The notes beneath the pieces were generated by a model that worked only from the letters and a program-made list of their open reading frames with translations, did not search any database and was not told the origin of the DNA. Positions 7,260 to 15,599 of a stretch of 50,479 nucleotides of DNA are shown piece by piece. The translations under genes and the position numbers were made by a program. The first letter of the stretch is position 1; the number at the start of each line of letters is the position of its first letter. The stretch spans positions 1 to 50,479 of the forward strand of contig JAGADO010000042.1 of assembly GCA_017613535.1 (NCBI GenBank), written 5' to 3'. Origin of the DNA: Clostridia bacterium (GTDB lineage Bacteria > Bacillota > Clostridia > UBA1212 > UBA1255).

Positions 7260-8797
7260 TCCCTGTGCCCTCCGACCTGCGCGTTTCGCGAAACAGCAGT
7301 AGCTCCTTCTTCGAGATTCATCCCGCGCAGCACGGCATTCTTTCCGAATCTCTTTTTAAGTCCGATAACCGCTTTCTGCACGCTGCGCTCTTTAATGAGT
7401 CTCTCTTCCGCCTCACGCTCTTTGCGCTCGTCCTCGGCCTCGTCAGAAAAAATGCTCAGCTGCTTTACCGCATTCTTTTCGCGGTTCCTTTTCTCCGCCG
7501 CGCCTGCGGGAATGACGTGGTTCGCGACAACGTACATCCTTCTGACGGTCAGTTCCGGGTCGGCGATTCTGTCGAACAGTTCGTTAACTGCCGACAGTAT
7601 TTTCTTGGATGAGTCGTAAAAACCTCCGAGGTTCTGCGAGCCGTGCGCGCTTTTAGGCACCTTCCTCCCGTAACGGTCGATCTCCGTATCTGTACCTGCG
7701 TCAGCAGCATCGTTCCCGGTTCCGGATCTGTATATATTTTCCGTGTCGTACCCTACAGTGAGCACGATCTGGTCGGTCCTGACGCGCTTCTCGACAAGGT
7801 CGATGGCGAGCGAATCGGCCATTTCGCGGGCAACAAGTTTCGCTTTTTCGAAGCAGTACGGCGTTGACAATACCTGTCCGACGCTCAGGCTCCTGTTTTC
7901 CGGCACGCATTCGTGAATATCTGCTATGGTGCACGGCTCCCAGCCCCACGCGTGATCGATCAGCAGTTCTGCCGCGACGCCGAACATATTATACAGCTTG
8001 TTTTCATTGTACACCGACATCCTGGCGACGTCTCCCATCGTATGCATTCCGGCCTTTTCTAGCCTTCCCGCATACCCCCTGCCGATCCTCCAGAAATCGG
8101 TGATAGGCGTATGGCTCCAGTATTTCTCCCTGTATGTGCGCTCGTCAAGGCTCGCGATCCTGACGCCGTTTTCGTCCGCTTCCATATGCTTGGCCTCTAT
8201 GTCCATCGCTATCTTCGCGAGATACAGATTCGTTCCGATCCCTGCGGTGGCGGCAATTCCTGTCTCGGCCTGTTCTTCGCGCACGAGCATGCGCGCAAAT
8301 TCATCCGCCCTCAGATGGTACAATTCCAGGTACGGCGTGGCGTCAATAAATACTTCGTCTACCGAGTATACGTGCATATCTTCCGGCGCGACGAATCTGA
8401 GGTAGATCCCGTATATTCTCGAGCTTACCTCCATATATCTTCTCATCCTCGGCCGCGCGACAGTAAAACCGAGCTCGAGCGTTTCATCCGATCTCAGCAT
8501 GCGGTCATCCGTAGCCACCCCGGTAAATGCCGCACTTTCACCGAACTTTTTCCGGAGCGCGGCAAGCCTTATCGCATTGATCTCCTTAACCTTTGCTTTG
8601 ACCTCGAACAGCCTCGGGCGTCCCGGAATACCGTGGCTCTTAAGCGCCGGAGAAACGGCAAGGCAGATAGTCTTGTCCGTCCTCGTCTCGTCTGCGACGA
8701 CAAGATACGACGACAGAGAATCTATGCCCCGGTCGACACACTCGACCGAAGCATAGAAAGACTTAAGATCTATTGCCACATATACTTTTCCGGACAT
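7256..8797 (-). CDS. Y-family DNA polymerase (UvrX/DinB-like)
   Basis: A 513-residue error-prone translesion DNA polymerase. The catalytic acidic residues are Asp10 in AIDLKSFYASVEC and the pair Asp147-Glu148 in YSVDEVFID. A thumb/helix-hairpin-helix segment (WRIGRGYAGRLEKAGMHTMG) and a little-finger domain follow. The length and the C-terminal extension beyond the little finger fit the UvrX-type branch more than classical DinB (about 350 residues). The ribosome binding site is weak, and the start lies 12 bp after the stop of the upstream small membrane gene. I found no obvious LexA-type box immediately upstream, so induction may come from the upstream redox operon promoter. The active site is intact. 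Confidence 0.9.
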   Translation of the reverse strand: MSGKVYVAIDLKSFYASVECVDRGIDSLSSYLVVADETRTDKTICLAVSPALKSHGIPGRPRLFEVKAKVKEINAIRLAALRKKFGESAAFTGVATDDRMLRSDETLELGFTVARPRMRRYMEVSSRIYGIYLRFVAPEDMHVYSVDEVFIDATPYLELYHLRADEFARMLVREEQAETGIAATAGIGTNLYLAKIAMDIEAKHMEADENGVRIASLDERTYREKYWSHTPITDFWRIGRGYAGRLEKAGMHTMGDVARMSVYNENKLYNMFGVAAELLIDHAWGWEPCTIADIHECVPENRSLSVGQVLSTPYCFEKAKLVAREMADSLAIDLVEKRVRTDQIVLTVGYDTENIYRSGTGNDAADAGTDTEIDRYGRKVPKSAHGSQNLGGFYDSSKKILSAVNELFDRIADPELTVRRMYVVANHVIPAGAAEKRNREKNAVKQLSIFSDEAEDERKEREAEERLIKERSVQKAVIGLKKRFGKNAVLRGMNLEEGATAVSRNAQVGGHRE

Positions 8798-8809
8798 ATC
8801 TTCATCGGG

Positions 8810-9103
8810 TCATTTCTTATCTTTCATCCCGAAATCGCTGTTGGATTTTGAATACGGATTTACATTATTCTGCCTGATAAAAGGTCCGTCATGGTTCCTG
8901 TTTCCGAACGTGATGATGAGCGCGCTGATTAGAGCACTCAGGACCCAGATGCCGAGGCCTACGTAAAACAGCCAGAACGGATATCCTGCGGCGAAGTGTG
9001 CCACAAGAGCCGCGACGGTCGCCAGCGCCCACCCGGCGTGGTACAAAAGGCTTACGAGGAAGCAGACAATGAATCCTCCGAAGCCGCTGCCTTTTTCTTT
9101 CAT
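8810..9103 (-). CDS. Small two-helix membrane protein
   Basis: A 97-residue protein with two predicted transmembrane helices at about residues 9-36 and 41-65 (the latter includes WLFYVGLGIWVLSALISALI) and a hydrophilic Asn/Lys-rich C-terminus. AAAGGAG lies nine bases before the start. It sits 14 bp after the flavodiiron gene and 12 bp before the polymerase gene, so it is probably co-transcribed with both. I do not recognise a family and give no function. Confidence 0.7.
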   Translation of the reverse strand: MKEKGSGFGGFIVCFLVSLLYHAGWALATVAALVAHFAAGYPFWLFYVGLGIWVLSALISALIITFGNRNHDGPFIRQNNVNPYSKSNSDFGMKDKK

Positions 9104-9117
9104 CTAAAACACTCCTT

Positions 9118-10917
9118 TCACTGTGCCTGGGATACAGGCTCAAAATCGGCGGCACCGTGTTTGCACAGAGGACAGACGAAATCTTCGGGAAGTTCGTCGC
9201 CTTCGTACACGTAGCCGCATATCTTACATACGAACCCTTTCTTCGTCCCGGTATCGGGCTTGGGTTTAACGTTGTTCTGATAATAAGTATACGTCATCGT
9301 CTCGGTCCTGGATATGACGCGCGCTTCCGTGATCGAGCATATAAACAGGCCGTGCGTGCCCATGTCGATATACTGCTCGACCTTAAGAGACATAAACGAA
9401 TTTATGTACTGAGGCAGGAAACGAAGGCCGTTGTCCGAACGCATTTCGGCGACACCTTCGAATTTGTCCGCGTTGCGGCCACTCCTGAATCCGTAATTCT
9501 GGAAGACGGAGAACGGCGCGTCGGTGGACAGGCAGTTAACGTTCATTATACCGGTCTGCCTGATGATGTGGTGCGAGTAATTGTCCTTATTAATAGCCAC
9601 GGCGACGCGGTTGGGAGAACTGGTGAGCTGCGTGACGGTGTTCACGATAAGGCCGTTGTCCCTCGTACCGTCGTTAGAAGTCACGACGTACAAGCCGTAG
9701 CCGATATTGAACAGCGCCTTGAAGTCGTTCTTATTTACCGTTTCGCCGCGCTGAGCCATATATTCGATGCAGAGTTCATCCGCGAGCGCTTCTATCTGCT
9801 TCGAAGACTCTTCGCTCAGAGCGGATCTTACGTGTACCGTGTTCTCGGCAAATTTGATGTTCTTCCCCGTCGAGAGCATCTCTTTCATAACTTTCGCGGC
9901 CTGTGGAGCCCACGAGCCGTTCTCTATGAACGCAACGGTGCGGTTCGCAAAATTGCGTTCTTTCAGGTGGTCAATAAACGTGCGCATAAACGGGAAAATG
10001 TCCGCATTATACGTCGTGGTGGCAAGTACTATCTTTCCGTATCTGAACGCATCTTCCACCGCTTCCGCCATATCGTCCCTGGCAAGATCCGTCACGGACA
10101 CTTTCGGGCAGCCCTTCGCCTTAAGCTTATCAGCGAGCAGTTCAACAGCCTTTTTCGTATTTCCGTAAACCGACGTGTATGCGATGAAAATGCCGTCAGT
10201 CTCCACTCCGTACGAAGACCAGATGCTGTAGAGATTCAGGTAGTACGACAGATTCTCTTTAAGCACGGGACCGTGCAGAGGACAGATCGCCGCGACGTCG
10301 AGCGCCGAGAGTTTTTTCAGCACGGACGTAACCTGTGCGCCGTATTTTCCTACGATACCGAAGTAATACCTTCTGGCCTCGCACGCCCAGTCTTCCTCAA
10401 CGTCGAGCGCTCCGAATTTACCGAAAGCGTCAGCCGAGAAAAGGACCTTATCGCCGCTGTCGTAAGTCATTATAACTTCGGGCCAGTGGACCATCGGGGC
10501 CGTGTGGAAGCTCAGCAGACGCGTGCCGAGAGAAAGGCTGTCCCCCTCGCCCACTATAAGCCTTCTGTCGCTGAAATCGCTTCCGAAGAAATTCTGCATC
10601 ATGGCAAAAGCTTTCTGGGACGCCACTATGCGCGCCTGCGGAAACAGTTTCATAAAGGCGGCAATGTTTGCGGAGTGATCCGGTTCCATATGAGACACGA
10701 TCAGGAAATCGGGTCTGCGGCCGGCAAGCGTTTTCTGAAGATTATCCAGCCATTCGTGAGAAAAATTGCGGTCGACCGTGTCGAAAACCGCTATTTTTTC
10801 GTCAAATATGATGTAAGAGTTATACGCCATGCCGTTTGGCACGTCGTACTGTCCCTCAAAAAGGTCTATTCTGTGATCGTTTACTCCGATATATCTGATC
10901 GTGTCAGTTATAAACAT
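9118..10917 (-). CDS. Flavodiiron protein fused to flavin reductase and rubredoxin domains
   Basis: A 599-residue cytoplasmic enzyme that reduces O2 (or NO) to harmless products in anaerobes. The metallo-beta-lactamase-like diiron domain spans about 1-240, with ligands His76, Glu78, Asp80 and His81 (SHMEPDHS), His144, Asp163 and His215. A flavodoxin domain follows (FMN loop YTSVYGNT at about 247-254, domain to about 385). Residues of about 395-550 resemble an NAD(P)H:flavin reductase domain (SSPNRVAVAINKDNYSHH). The end is a rubredoxin-type centre with Cys564, Cys567, Cys582 and Cys585; only 14 residues lie between the pairs, as in rubrerythrin-type short rubredoxins. Electrons could therefore pass inside one chain. 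GGGGAG lies six bases before the start. It follows trxA by 33 bp. Confidence 0.93.
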   Translation of the reverse strand: MFITDTIRYIGVNDHRIDLFEGQYDVPNGMAYNSYIIFDEKIAVFDTVDRNFSHEWLDNLQKTLAGRRPDFLIVSHMEPDHSANIAAFMKLFPQARIVASQKAFAMMQNFFGSDFSDRRLIVGEGDSLSLGTRLLSFHTAPMVHWPEVIMTYDSGDKVLFSADAFGKFGALDVEEDWACEARRYYFGIVGKYGAQVTSVLKKLSALDVAAICPLHGPVLKENLSYYLNLYSIWSSYGVETDGIFIAYTSVYGNTKKAVELLADKLKAKGCPKVSVTDLARDDMAEAVEDAFRYGKIVLATTTYNADIFPFMRTFIDHLKERNFANRTVAFIENGSWAPQAAKVMKEMLSTGKNIKFAENTVHVRSALSEESSKQIEALADELCIEYMAQRGETVNKNDFKALFNIGYGLYVVTSNDGTRDNGLIVNTVTQLTSSPNRVAVAINKDNYSHHIIRQTGIMNVNCLSTDAPFSVFQNYGFRSGRNADKFEGVAEMRSDNGLRFLPQYINSFMSLKVEQYIDMGTHGLFICSITEARVISRTETMTYTYYQNNVKPKPDTGTKKGFVCKICGYVYEGDELPEDFVCPLCKHGAADFEPVSQAQ

Positions 10918-10950
10918 TATGCGCTCCCCGTCCTTTACTGATCCGTTCTT

Positions 10951-11259
10951 TCAGTCAAACATTTTAAGCAGATCTGCTTTCGCCTTATACCCGAGAGACT
11001 TGGCCACGGCGCTTCCGTTCTTAAAGGCGAATACCGTAGGAATAGCCTCTATTCTGTATTGCATGGCAAGCTCGGGCTCGTCGTCAACATTTACTTTTCC
11101 TACTTTAATATCGCTTCTTTCTTCCGCTATCTCGGCAATGACCGGAGCGAGCATGCGGCAGGGTCCGCACCAAGATGCCCAGAAATCAACAAGCACCGGA
11201 ACGTCCGACTTTATGACTTCTTCCTCAAAATTGTTTTTCGTCAATGTTATTTCAGCCAT
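10951..11259 (-). CDS. trxA: Thioredoxin
   Basis: A 102-residue thioredoxin with the active site WCGPC at residues 30-34, the FWASW lead-in and the cis-proline segment EAIPTVFAF. It reduces protein disulfides in the cytoplasm. A perfect AGGAGG lies nine bases upstream of ATG. It begins 14 bp after the FTR-like gene and precedes the flavodiiron gene, so it is probably the partner of the FTR-like chain. Length and motifs are standard. Confidence 0.97.
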   Translation of the reverse strand: MAEITLTKNNFEEEVIKSDVPVLVDFWASWCGPCRMLAPVIAEIAEERSDIKVGKVNVDDEPELAMQYRIEAIPTVFAFKNGSAVAKSLGYKAKADLLKMFD

Positions 11260-11273
11260 TTTAAATTACCTCC

Positions 11274-11477
11274 TCAGTCATCAAGATGCTTGTAATAGAG
11301 CATGCAGTGGCAATATCCCTCAAACTCCGGATCTTTTATCTGATTCCGGAATTCCTCACACATGCACTTGTATTCGGGCGTGCGCTTCGTCCTGCAGGGA
11401 CAATATCCGCCCGTGCGTCTGAGCCCTTCTTTTACGGCTTCGACGACTTCTTTGTTTTCGTTAAGAGTTATGCGCAT
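11274..11477 (-). CDS. Ferredoxin-thioredoxin reductase catalytic-chain-like protein
   Basis: A 67-residue protein matching the FTR beta-chain family. Its six cysteines are arranged as three C-x-C pairs: CPC (26-28), CMC (38-40) and CHC (56-58), with the family phrases CEEFR and GYCHCMLYYK. In characterised FTRs a [4Fe-4S] cluster and an adjacent disulfide pass electrons from ferredoxin to thioredoxin. The protein is short (plant chains are over 100 residues) and the cysteine spacing is tighter. No alpha chain is seen in the window. The start was placed at ATG 11477, four bases after the desulfoferrodoxin stop, with GGAAGG upstream inside that gene. Direct adjacency to trxA supports the function. 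Confidence 0.88.
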   Translation of the reverse strand: MRITLNENKEVVEAVKEGLRRTGGYCPCRTKRTPEYKCMCEEFRNQIKDPEFEGYCHCMLYYKHLDD

Positions 11478-11481
11478 ATCG

Positions 11482-11856
11482 TCACGCCTTCCAGAGTCCG
11501 TGGAGGTTGCAGTATTCATATACGGCAATGACCCGGTCTCCTTCGCAGATCCTGAAGCATACTTCGGGCTTCGATCCGGGCGTCAGGCGCTTGCGCTGAT
11601 TTCCGGCCTGCGTCTGAAGAGCCACCCACTCGATATAGTGCTCTTCGACCATAGGATGAGGAACCGAACCGATCTCTACGATGACTCTGTCTCCTTCCAC
11701 TCTGTATACCGGAACATGTTTTTCCTTTGAGGCGTCAACAGTACCGGGGACGATTTCCTTCATGGGCTTTCCGCAGCATACTACCGGGACGCCTGTGTCA
11801 TTGACTTTTGCGATGATCTGTCCGCAATTTTCGCACTGGTAAAATTTGAGTTCCAT
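11482..11856 (-). CDS. dfx: Desulfoferrodoxin (superoxide reductase)
   Basis: A 124-residue two-domain superoxide reductase that reduces superoxide to hydrogen peroxide without producing oxygen. The N-terminal desulforedoxin centre has Cys8, Cys11, Cys27 and Cys28. The SOR iron site has His47 (EKHVP), His67 and His73 (HPMVEEHYIEW), Cys116 and His119 (CNLHGLW). AAGGAGG lies seven bases before ATG. It is the first gene of the redox run, read from the extended -10 promoter at 11923-11928. The following FTR-like gene starts four bases after its stop. All ligands are present and the length is typical of class I enzymes. Confidence 0.97.
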   Translation of the reverse strand: MELKFYQCENCGQIIAKVNDTGVPVVCCGKPMKEIVPGTVDASKEKHVPVYRVEGDRVIVEIGSVPHPMVEEHYIEWVALQTQAGNQRKRLTPGSKPEVCFRICEGDRVIAVYEYCNLHGLWKA

Positions 11857-11922
11857 TTTTATTCCTCCTTTTAATGATCCGGCACTGAGCGCCGCATTTA
11901 GAACATACCTGCCTTTTGTCCG

Positions 11923-11928
11923 ATTATA
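11923..11928 (-). promoter_or_regulatory. Extended -10 promoter of the redox operon
   Basis: On the minus strand, TATGGTATAAT contains a consensus TATAAT (11928-11923) preceded by TGG, the extended -10 form. The -35 region (TTTTAT) is poor. The dfx start codon lies about 67 bp downstream. A weak -35 with an extended -10 would suit regulation by an activator, but no operator is evident. Confidence 0.55.
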
Positions 11929-11987
11929 CCATACCCTCGGATCAAATAAAAGTGAAACTTGCGCGTTTAAAAGACGCGGTCAGGCTC

Positions 11988-12016
11988 TTGACAACCGCCC
12001 AGTTTTTGTGTACGCT
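11988..12016 (+). promoter_or_regulatory. Predicted promoter of the DUF5107 gene
   Basis: A perfect TTGACA (11988-11993), a 17 bp spacer and TACGCT (12011-12016) lie 38 bp before the start at 12055. The -10 box is a poor match, so confidence is moderate. Confidence 0.5.
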
Positions 12017-12054
12017 TCGGCCATATGGATCCGGCACGAAAGGCGGTAATTTAA

Positions 12055-14178
12055 ATGTCCGTATACACAAGCACACTGACCCTCAAAGGAGCGCCTCCGG
12101 AAGGCCTTAACCCCCTTCCGCGTTTCAGAAGAGCGACCGGAATCTCCATCCACGAAACAAAGGGCGATTTCCCGCAGGAAGCCGCGGAAAACATAGGAGG
12201 ACAGACAAGGACGCTCCCGTACAGGATGCAGGACCGTTATCCGGCCGAACTCCGTACAGTAACGTTAAAGACAGTCGTGCTTGAAAACCGCTTTCTGAAA
12301 GCCGTGTTCACGCCAGAATACGGAGGAAAACTCTGGTCTCTTTACGATAAAGAAAACGGCAGGGAGCTGCTACTGGCAAACAGTATTTTAAGGCCGCGCA
12401 ACCTCGCGATCAGGAACGCATGGACCGCGGGCGGGATCGAGTGGAACTTCGGGTCTATGGGACACACTGTATTCTCGTGCGACGATGTTTTTGCCGCCGT
12501 TCTCAGGGACGGGGACGGAAATGAATTTCTCAGGATATACGAATTTGAACGATCCAAGGAATGCGTCTGGCAGGCTGATTTCCACCTCCCCGAAGATTCG
12601 CGCGTGCTGCTTTCGCACGTAAAGCTGACCAACCCCAATAATGAAGACTCGACCACATACTGGTGGACTAATATTGCCGTGCCGGAAGACGGACACACGC
12701 GCGTACTCTCATCGTCGCAGCACGTCATCGCATTGTGCGGCAGGACTCTCACGTACGAAAAACTCCCGTACCTCTCGGTCATGCCGGGCGATATGTCGTA
12801 CCCGGTCAATGCCACGCGCAGCTTCGATTACTTTTTCCAGCCCGAAAGCGACGTAAAAACAGCGTGGGAATGCGCCGTTGACAATGGCGGGTTCACGTTC
12901 TACGACCGTTCCACCGCGCCTCTCATCTACCACAAAATGTTCTGCTGGGGCAATCACTACGGCGGACAGCGCTGGCAGGATTACCTCTCCGAACCGGGGA
13001 AAGGATATTACATAGAGATACAGGCAGGCATTGCCCAGAGCCAGCTCCATGACAAGCTGTTTCCTGCCGGAGGCGTTTTTGAATGGACGCAATGTTTCGG
13101 CAGCACTATTGTCGACCCCGCAAAGATCCACGACGTCAGTCTCGATGAAGCGGACCGTTTCATGGACGTTGAGATCGAACGGCTGATCGGCGAAGAAGAA
13201 CTGCTCGCGTTCAACGAAAAATACAAAAAAGCCGCGGAGATCGTACCTGAAGAGCGGAACGTAGTACACGCCGCGTCGGGCTGGGGAGCACTCGAACTAA
13301 GGCGCGAAGCGAAGACAGGCGACAGCAGACTTCCCTCTTCGCTCTGTTTCCCAGAAAGCACACTCGGGAAAGAGCAGGAACAATGGCTCGAACTCCTCGA
13401 AAGCGGATTATTGACCGCGCCCGATCCCGGCGAGATACCGCCGTCATGGATGGTTTCGCAGAAATGGGCAGCACTGCTTGAAAAAAGCTTTGACCGTCCC
13501 GGCGGAAGGAACTGGTTCAGCCTTCTCCACTACGGAAATATGCTGTTCGAGTATATGCCCGATAACGTCGTTGCCGCCGTTTCAGCGAAATGGCCGTACA
13601 GCGAACGGAGCCGCTACGAATCAATGGCTGAAGATATGTGGAAAGAATCCGACATGCTTTGCCCGAACGTCTGGGCGAGGCGAAACCTGGCTTATCTTGA
13701 GTATCTGCGCGATAACGAGGACAAAGCTTTTGAGTATTACCGCTCCGTATTCGAACTTGAAGCGTCGCACTCCGATTTCGCGTTCTGCGCAGAATTTATG
13801 GGCTGGCTGAATCACAGCGGAAAATACGCCGAATCGTGGGCGCTTTACGGATCGATGCCGGACAATCTCCAGACCGAGGACAGAGTTGCGCTGTGCGCCG
13901 CCGGATGTGCGGTAAAGCTCGGCTACCTCGATTTCGCCGAAAAAGTGATCCTTGCGGAACACTCGACAATAAGGGAAGGCGAAAACAGCCTGACCGATAT
14001 GTGGTTCGAATTGTGCGCCAGAAAACGCGCTAAAGAAAACGGCTTAGATCCGGCGGCCGTCGATAAGGACACGCTGTCAAAGCTGAAAGAAGAAGCGGAG
14101 GATAATTGCCCCCCGCCCTATTCGATCGATTTCAGAATGAGTTACGACAAAAAAAGGCAGTACAGAGCATCCGAGTGA
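12055..14178 (+). CDS. DUF5107 domain protein, cytoplasmic, with C-terminal helical repeats
   Basis: A 707-residue protein without a signal peptide. Residues of about 60-350 match DUF5107, a galactose-mutarotase-like beta-sandwich family; key segments are FTPEYGGKLWSLYDK, then GGIEWNFGSMGH and FCWGNHYGGQRWQDYLS. The C-terminal half (about 400-690) is helical and TPR-like, with LAYLEYLRDNEDKAFEYYRS as an example. Family members occur in carbohydrate-use loci and are thought to act on sugars, but I know of no settled reaction. AAAGGCGG lies eight bases before the start. The convergent D-lyxose isomerase gene, 56 bp away, supports a role in unusual sugar metabolism. Confidence 0.8.
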   Translation: MSVYTSTLTLKGAPPEGLNPLPRFRRATGISIHETKGDFPQEAAENIGGQTRTLPYRMQDRYPAELRTVTLKTVVLENRFLKAVFTPEYGGKLWSLYDKENGRELLLANSILRPRNLAIRNAWTAGGIEWNFGSMGHTVFSCDDVFAAVLRDGDGNEFLRIYEFERSKECVWQADFHLPEDSRVLLSHVKLTNPNNEDSTTYWWTNIAVPEDGHTRVLSSSQHVIALCGRTLTYEKLPYLSVMPGDMSYPVNATRSFDYFFQPESDVKTAWECAVDNGGFTFYDRSTAPLIYHKMFCWGNHYGGQRWQDYLSEPGKGYYIEIQAGIAQSQLHDKLFPAGGVFEWTQCFGSTIVDPAKIHDVSLDEADRFMDVEIERLIGEEELLAFNEKYKKAAEIVPEERNVVHAASGWGALELRREAKTGDSRLPSSLCFPESTLGKEQEQWLELLESGLLTAPDPGEIPPSWMVSQKWAALLEKSFDRPGGRNWFSLLHYGNMLFEYMPDNVVAAVSAKWPYSERSRYESMAEDMWKESDMLCPNVWARRNLAYLEYLRDNEDKAFEYYRSVFELEASHSDFAFCAEFMGWLNHSGKYAESWALYGSMPDNLQTEDRVALCAAGCAVKLGYLDFAEKVILAEHSTIREGENSLTDMWFELCARKRAKENGLDPAAVDKDTLSKLKEEAEDNCPPPYSIDFRMSYDKKRQYRASE

Positions 14179-14234
14179 CTGCTTCGGACCGCCTTGTGCA
14201 CATTCGTGCGCGACAGTTTACAATTCAGTTTTCA

Positions 14235-14921
14235 TCAGAGAGCTTCCGGATACTCGTTGCACAGCAGCCTGTACGGAGGCTCGTCTTCTTCTATCTCCGG
14301 AAAACGTCCGGCGGGAGGATCGAAGTGATTGTCCGTATTATCATCGTTGCACTGACTAACCTCTCCTAAAAGCACATCCCCGGTTCCCGCTTCGACCGAA
14401 AAGTCGTGATACAGACGCTGCTGAATGAAGATGCTTTCTCCTGGCGTCAGTCTCACCTGTGTCCCTGCCGGTACAGTATATGTACGGCCGTCTGTGTGAA
14501 CAGTGACGTCGGACTCGTAATCGATAGTTTCATCGGGGTGCGAATTGTATACGCGGATAAGGATATTGCCCCCGCCGCGGTTGATGATGTCCTCGGTCTT
14601 GAACCAGTGGAAGTGATTGAGCGAATACTGCCCTTCCTTCAGGAACAAAAGTTTCTCCGCATAAACCTTCGGGTATTTGTCAGGCATCAGTCGGTTTCCG
14701 TTTCTGATGGTTATGAGCGAAAATCCGACTTCGTCAAATTTTCCCAGGCCGTAGTCTGTTATATCCCATCCGAGCATGCAGTCGCGCACCTCGTCATATT
14801 CATGTCCTTTTGTTTTCCACTCTTCGGGCGTAAAGTTGCAGAAAGGCGGCAGCATAAAGCAATGCTTTTCGCACATTGCTTCGAGTTCTTTAAGTGCTTT
14901 GTTTATTTCGCTGCGTTTCAT
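14235..14921 (-). CDS. D-lyxose ketol-isomerase
   Basis: A 228-residue cupin-fold sugar isomerase that interconverts D-lyxose and D-xylulose (relatives also act on D-mannose). Likely metal ligands, by alignment with the characterised enzyme, are His103 and His105 (LNHFHWFKTED), Glu110 and His172 (QRLYHDF). The segment GEVSQCNDDNTDNHF near residue 190 is a family signature. GGAGGAG lies just before ATG. It is a single minus-strand gene, convergent with the DUF5107 gene, and its upstream side faces the hairpin array region. Length is standard. Confidence 0.93.
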   Translation of the reverse strand: MKRSEINKALKELEAMCEKHCFMLPPFCNFTPEEWKTKGHEYDEVRDCMLGWDITDYGLGKFDEVGFSLITIRNGNRLMPDKYPKVYAEKLLFLKEGQYSLNHFHWFKTEDIINRGGGNILIRVYNSHPDETIDYESDVTVHTDGRTYTVPAGTQVRLTPGESIFIQQRLYHDFSVEAGTGDVLLGEVSQCNDDNTDNHFDPPAGRFPEIEEDEPPYRLLCNEYPEAL

Positions 14922-15069
14922 ATTATCTCCTCCGTTCTGAAGCGCGTCTCCTTCGTGAGATGCTTTTTCTCAACCGCTGAAATTATAACGCACACGGAGG
15001 CACGTTTGCAAGAACCGGTAGAATATGGCTCTGCTCCCGAAATCGATTGATGATAACAAAGCTTGTGTA

Positions 15070-15420
15070 CGTCATAGAAAATGAACTGATCCCGCTGTTT
15101 TGCTATGACGGGAGCAGCGACACATCATCTAAAATGAACGAGACAGCCATCGAGGCAGCGCCGGCCTTGATGTATTCACATTTCCAGGATCGGGTTCTGC
15201 CTCTTCGATTGAAACACAGCCAAATATCATAGAAGGAAACAATCTTTTAAGATTCTCTATGACCTCAGGATGTTTCCAATACATTGAGCATACAAAAATG
15301 AGCTATTTCGTCATAGAGAAAACCCGGATATTATTTTTCTCTATGACGCGCATTGCCATCCGCCTCAAAAACGAGCGGCCCCATCATAGAGAAATTAAAC
15401 ATATCGCATTTCTCTATGAT
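15070..15420. repeat. Array of four hairpins sharing the arm TCATAGA(G)AAA
   Basis: Four inverted repeats lie in 351 bp. Hairpin 1 (15070-15110): CGTCATAG-AAAA against TTTT-g-CTATGACG, one bulge. Hairpin 2 (15227-15262): TCATAGA against TCTATGA, with an inner AATCTT/AAGATT stem. Hairpin 3 (15309-15348): a perfect 14-bp stem CGTCATAGAGAAAA, 12-nt loop. Hairpin 4 (15383-15420): a perfect 13-bp stem ATCATAGAGAAAT, 12-nt loop. The arms are conserved between units while the loops differ, which points to selection on the arms or to shared terminal repeats of small elements. I see no further copies in the window. Confidence 0.85.
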
Positions 15421-15549
15421 TGATAGCGAAGCATTAGCATTAGCATTATCGCCGGCATCAGCGTCGGTATTTATGATCAGCATAATTTTACGATTTCGAG
15501 AGCAGAGGCCGGAATCAGGCTTTTACATACAAAATCGCAGCGGATCATA

Positions 15550-15578
15550 TTGATTATTCATCAGATTTGTGGTATATC
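15550..15578 (+). promoter_or_regulatory. Possible promoter of the CtpE-like ATPase
   Basis: TTGATT (15550-15555), a 17 bp spacer and TATATC (15573-15578) preceded by TGTGG. The start codon is 86 bp downstream, leaving room for the two leader hairpins at 15600-15645. Confidence 0.45.
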
Positions 15579-15599
15579 ATAACCCGAAAGGCATAAAGT

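Noticed and set aside
9157..10941. Long plus-strand open frame opposite the flavodiiron gene
   Set aside because: It mirrors the codon structure of a clear enzyme on the other strand and has no recognisable domain or ribosome binding site.
15047..15232. 61-codon open frame across the first hairpin of the array
   Set aside because: No ribosome binding site, sequence follows the inverted repeat, and no resemblance to known proteins.
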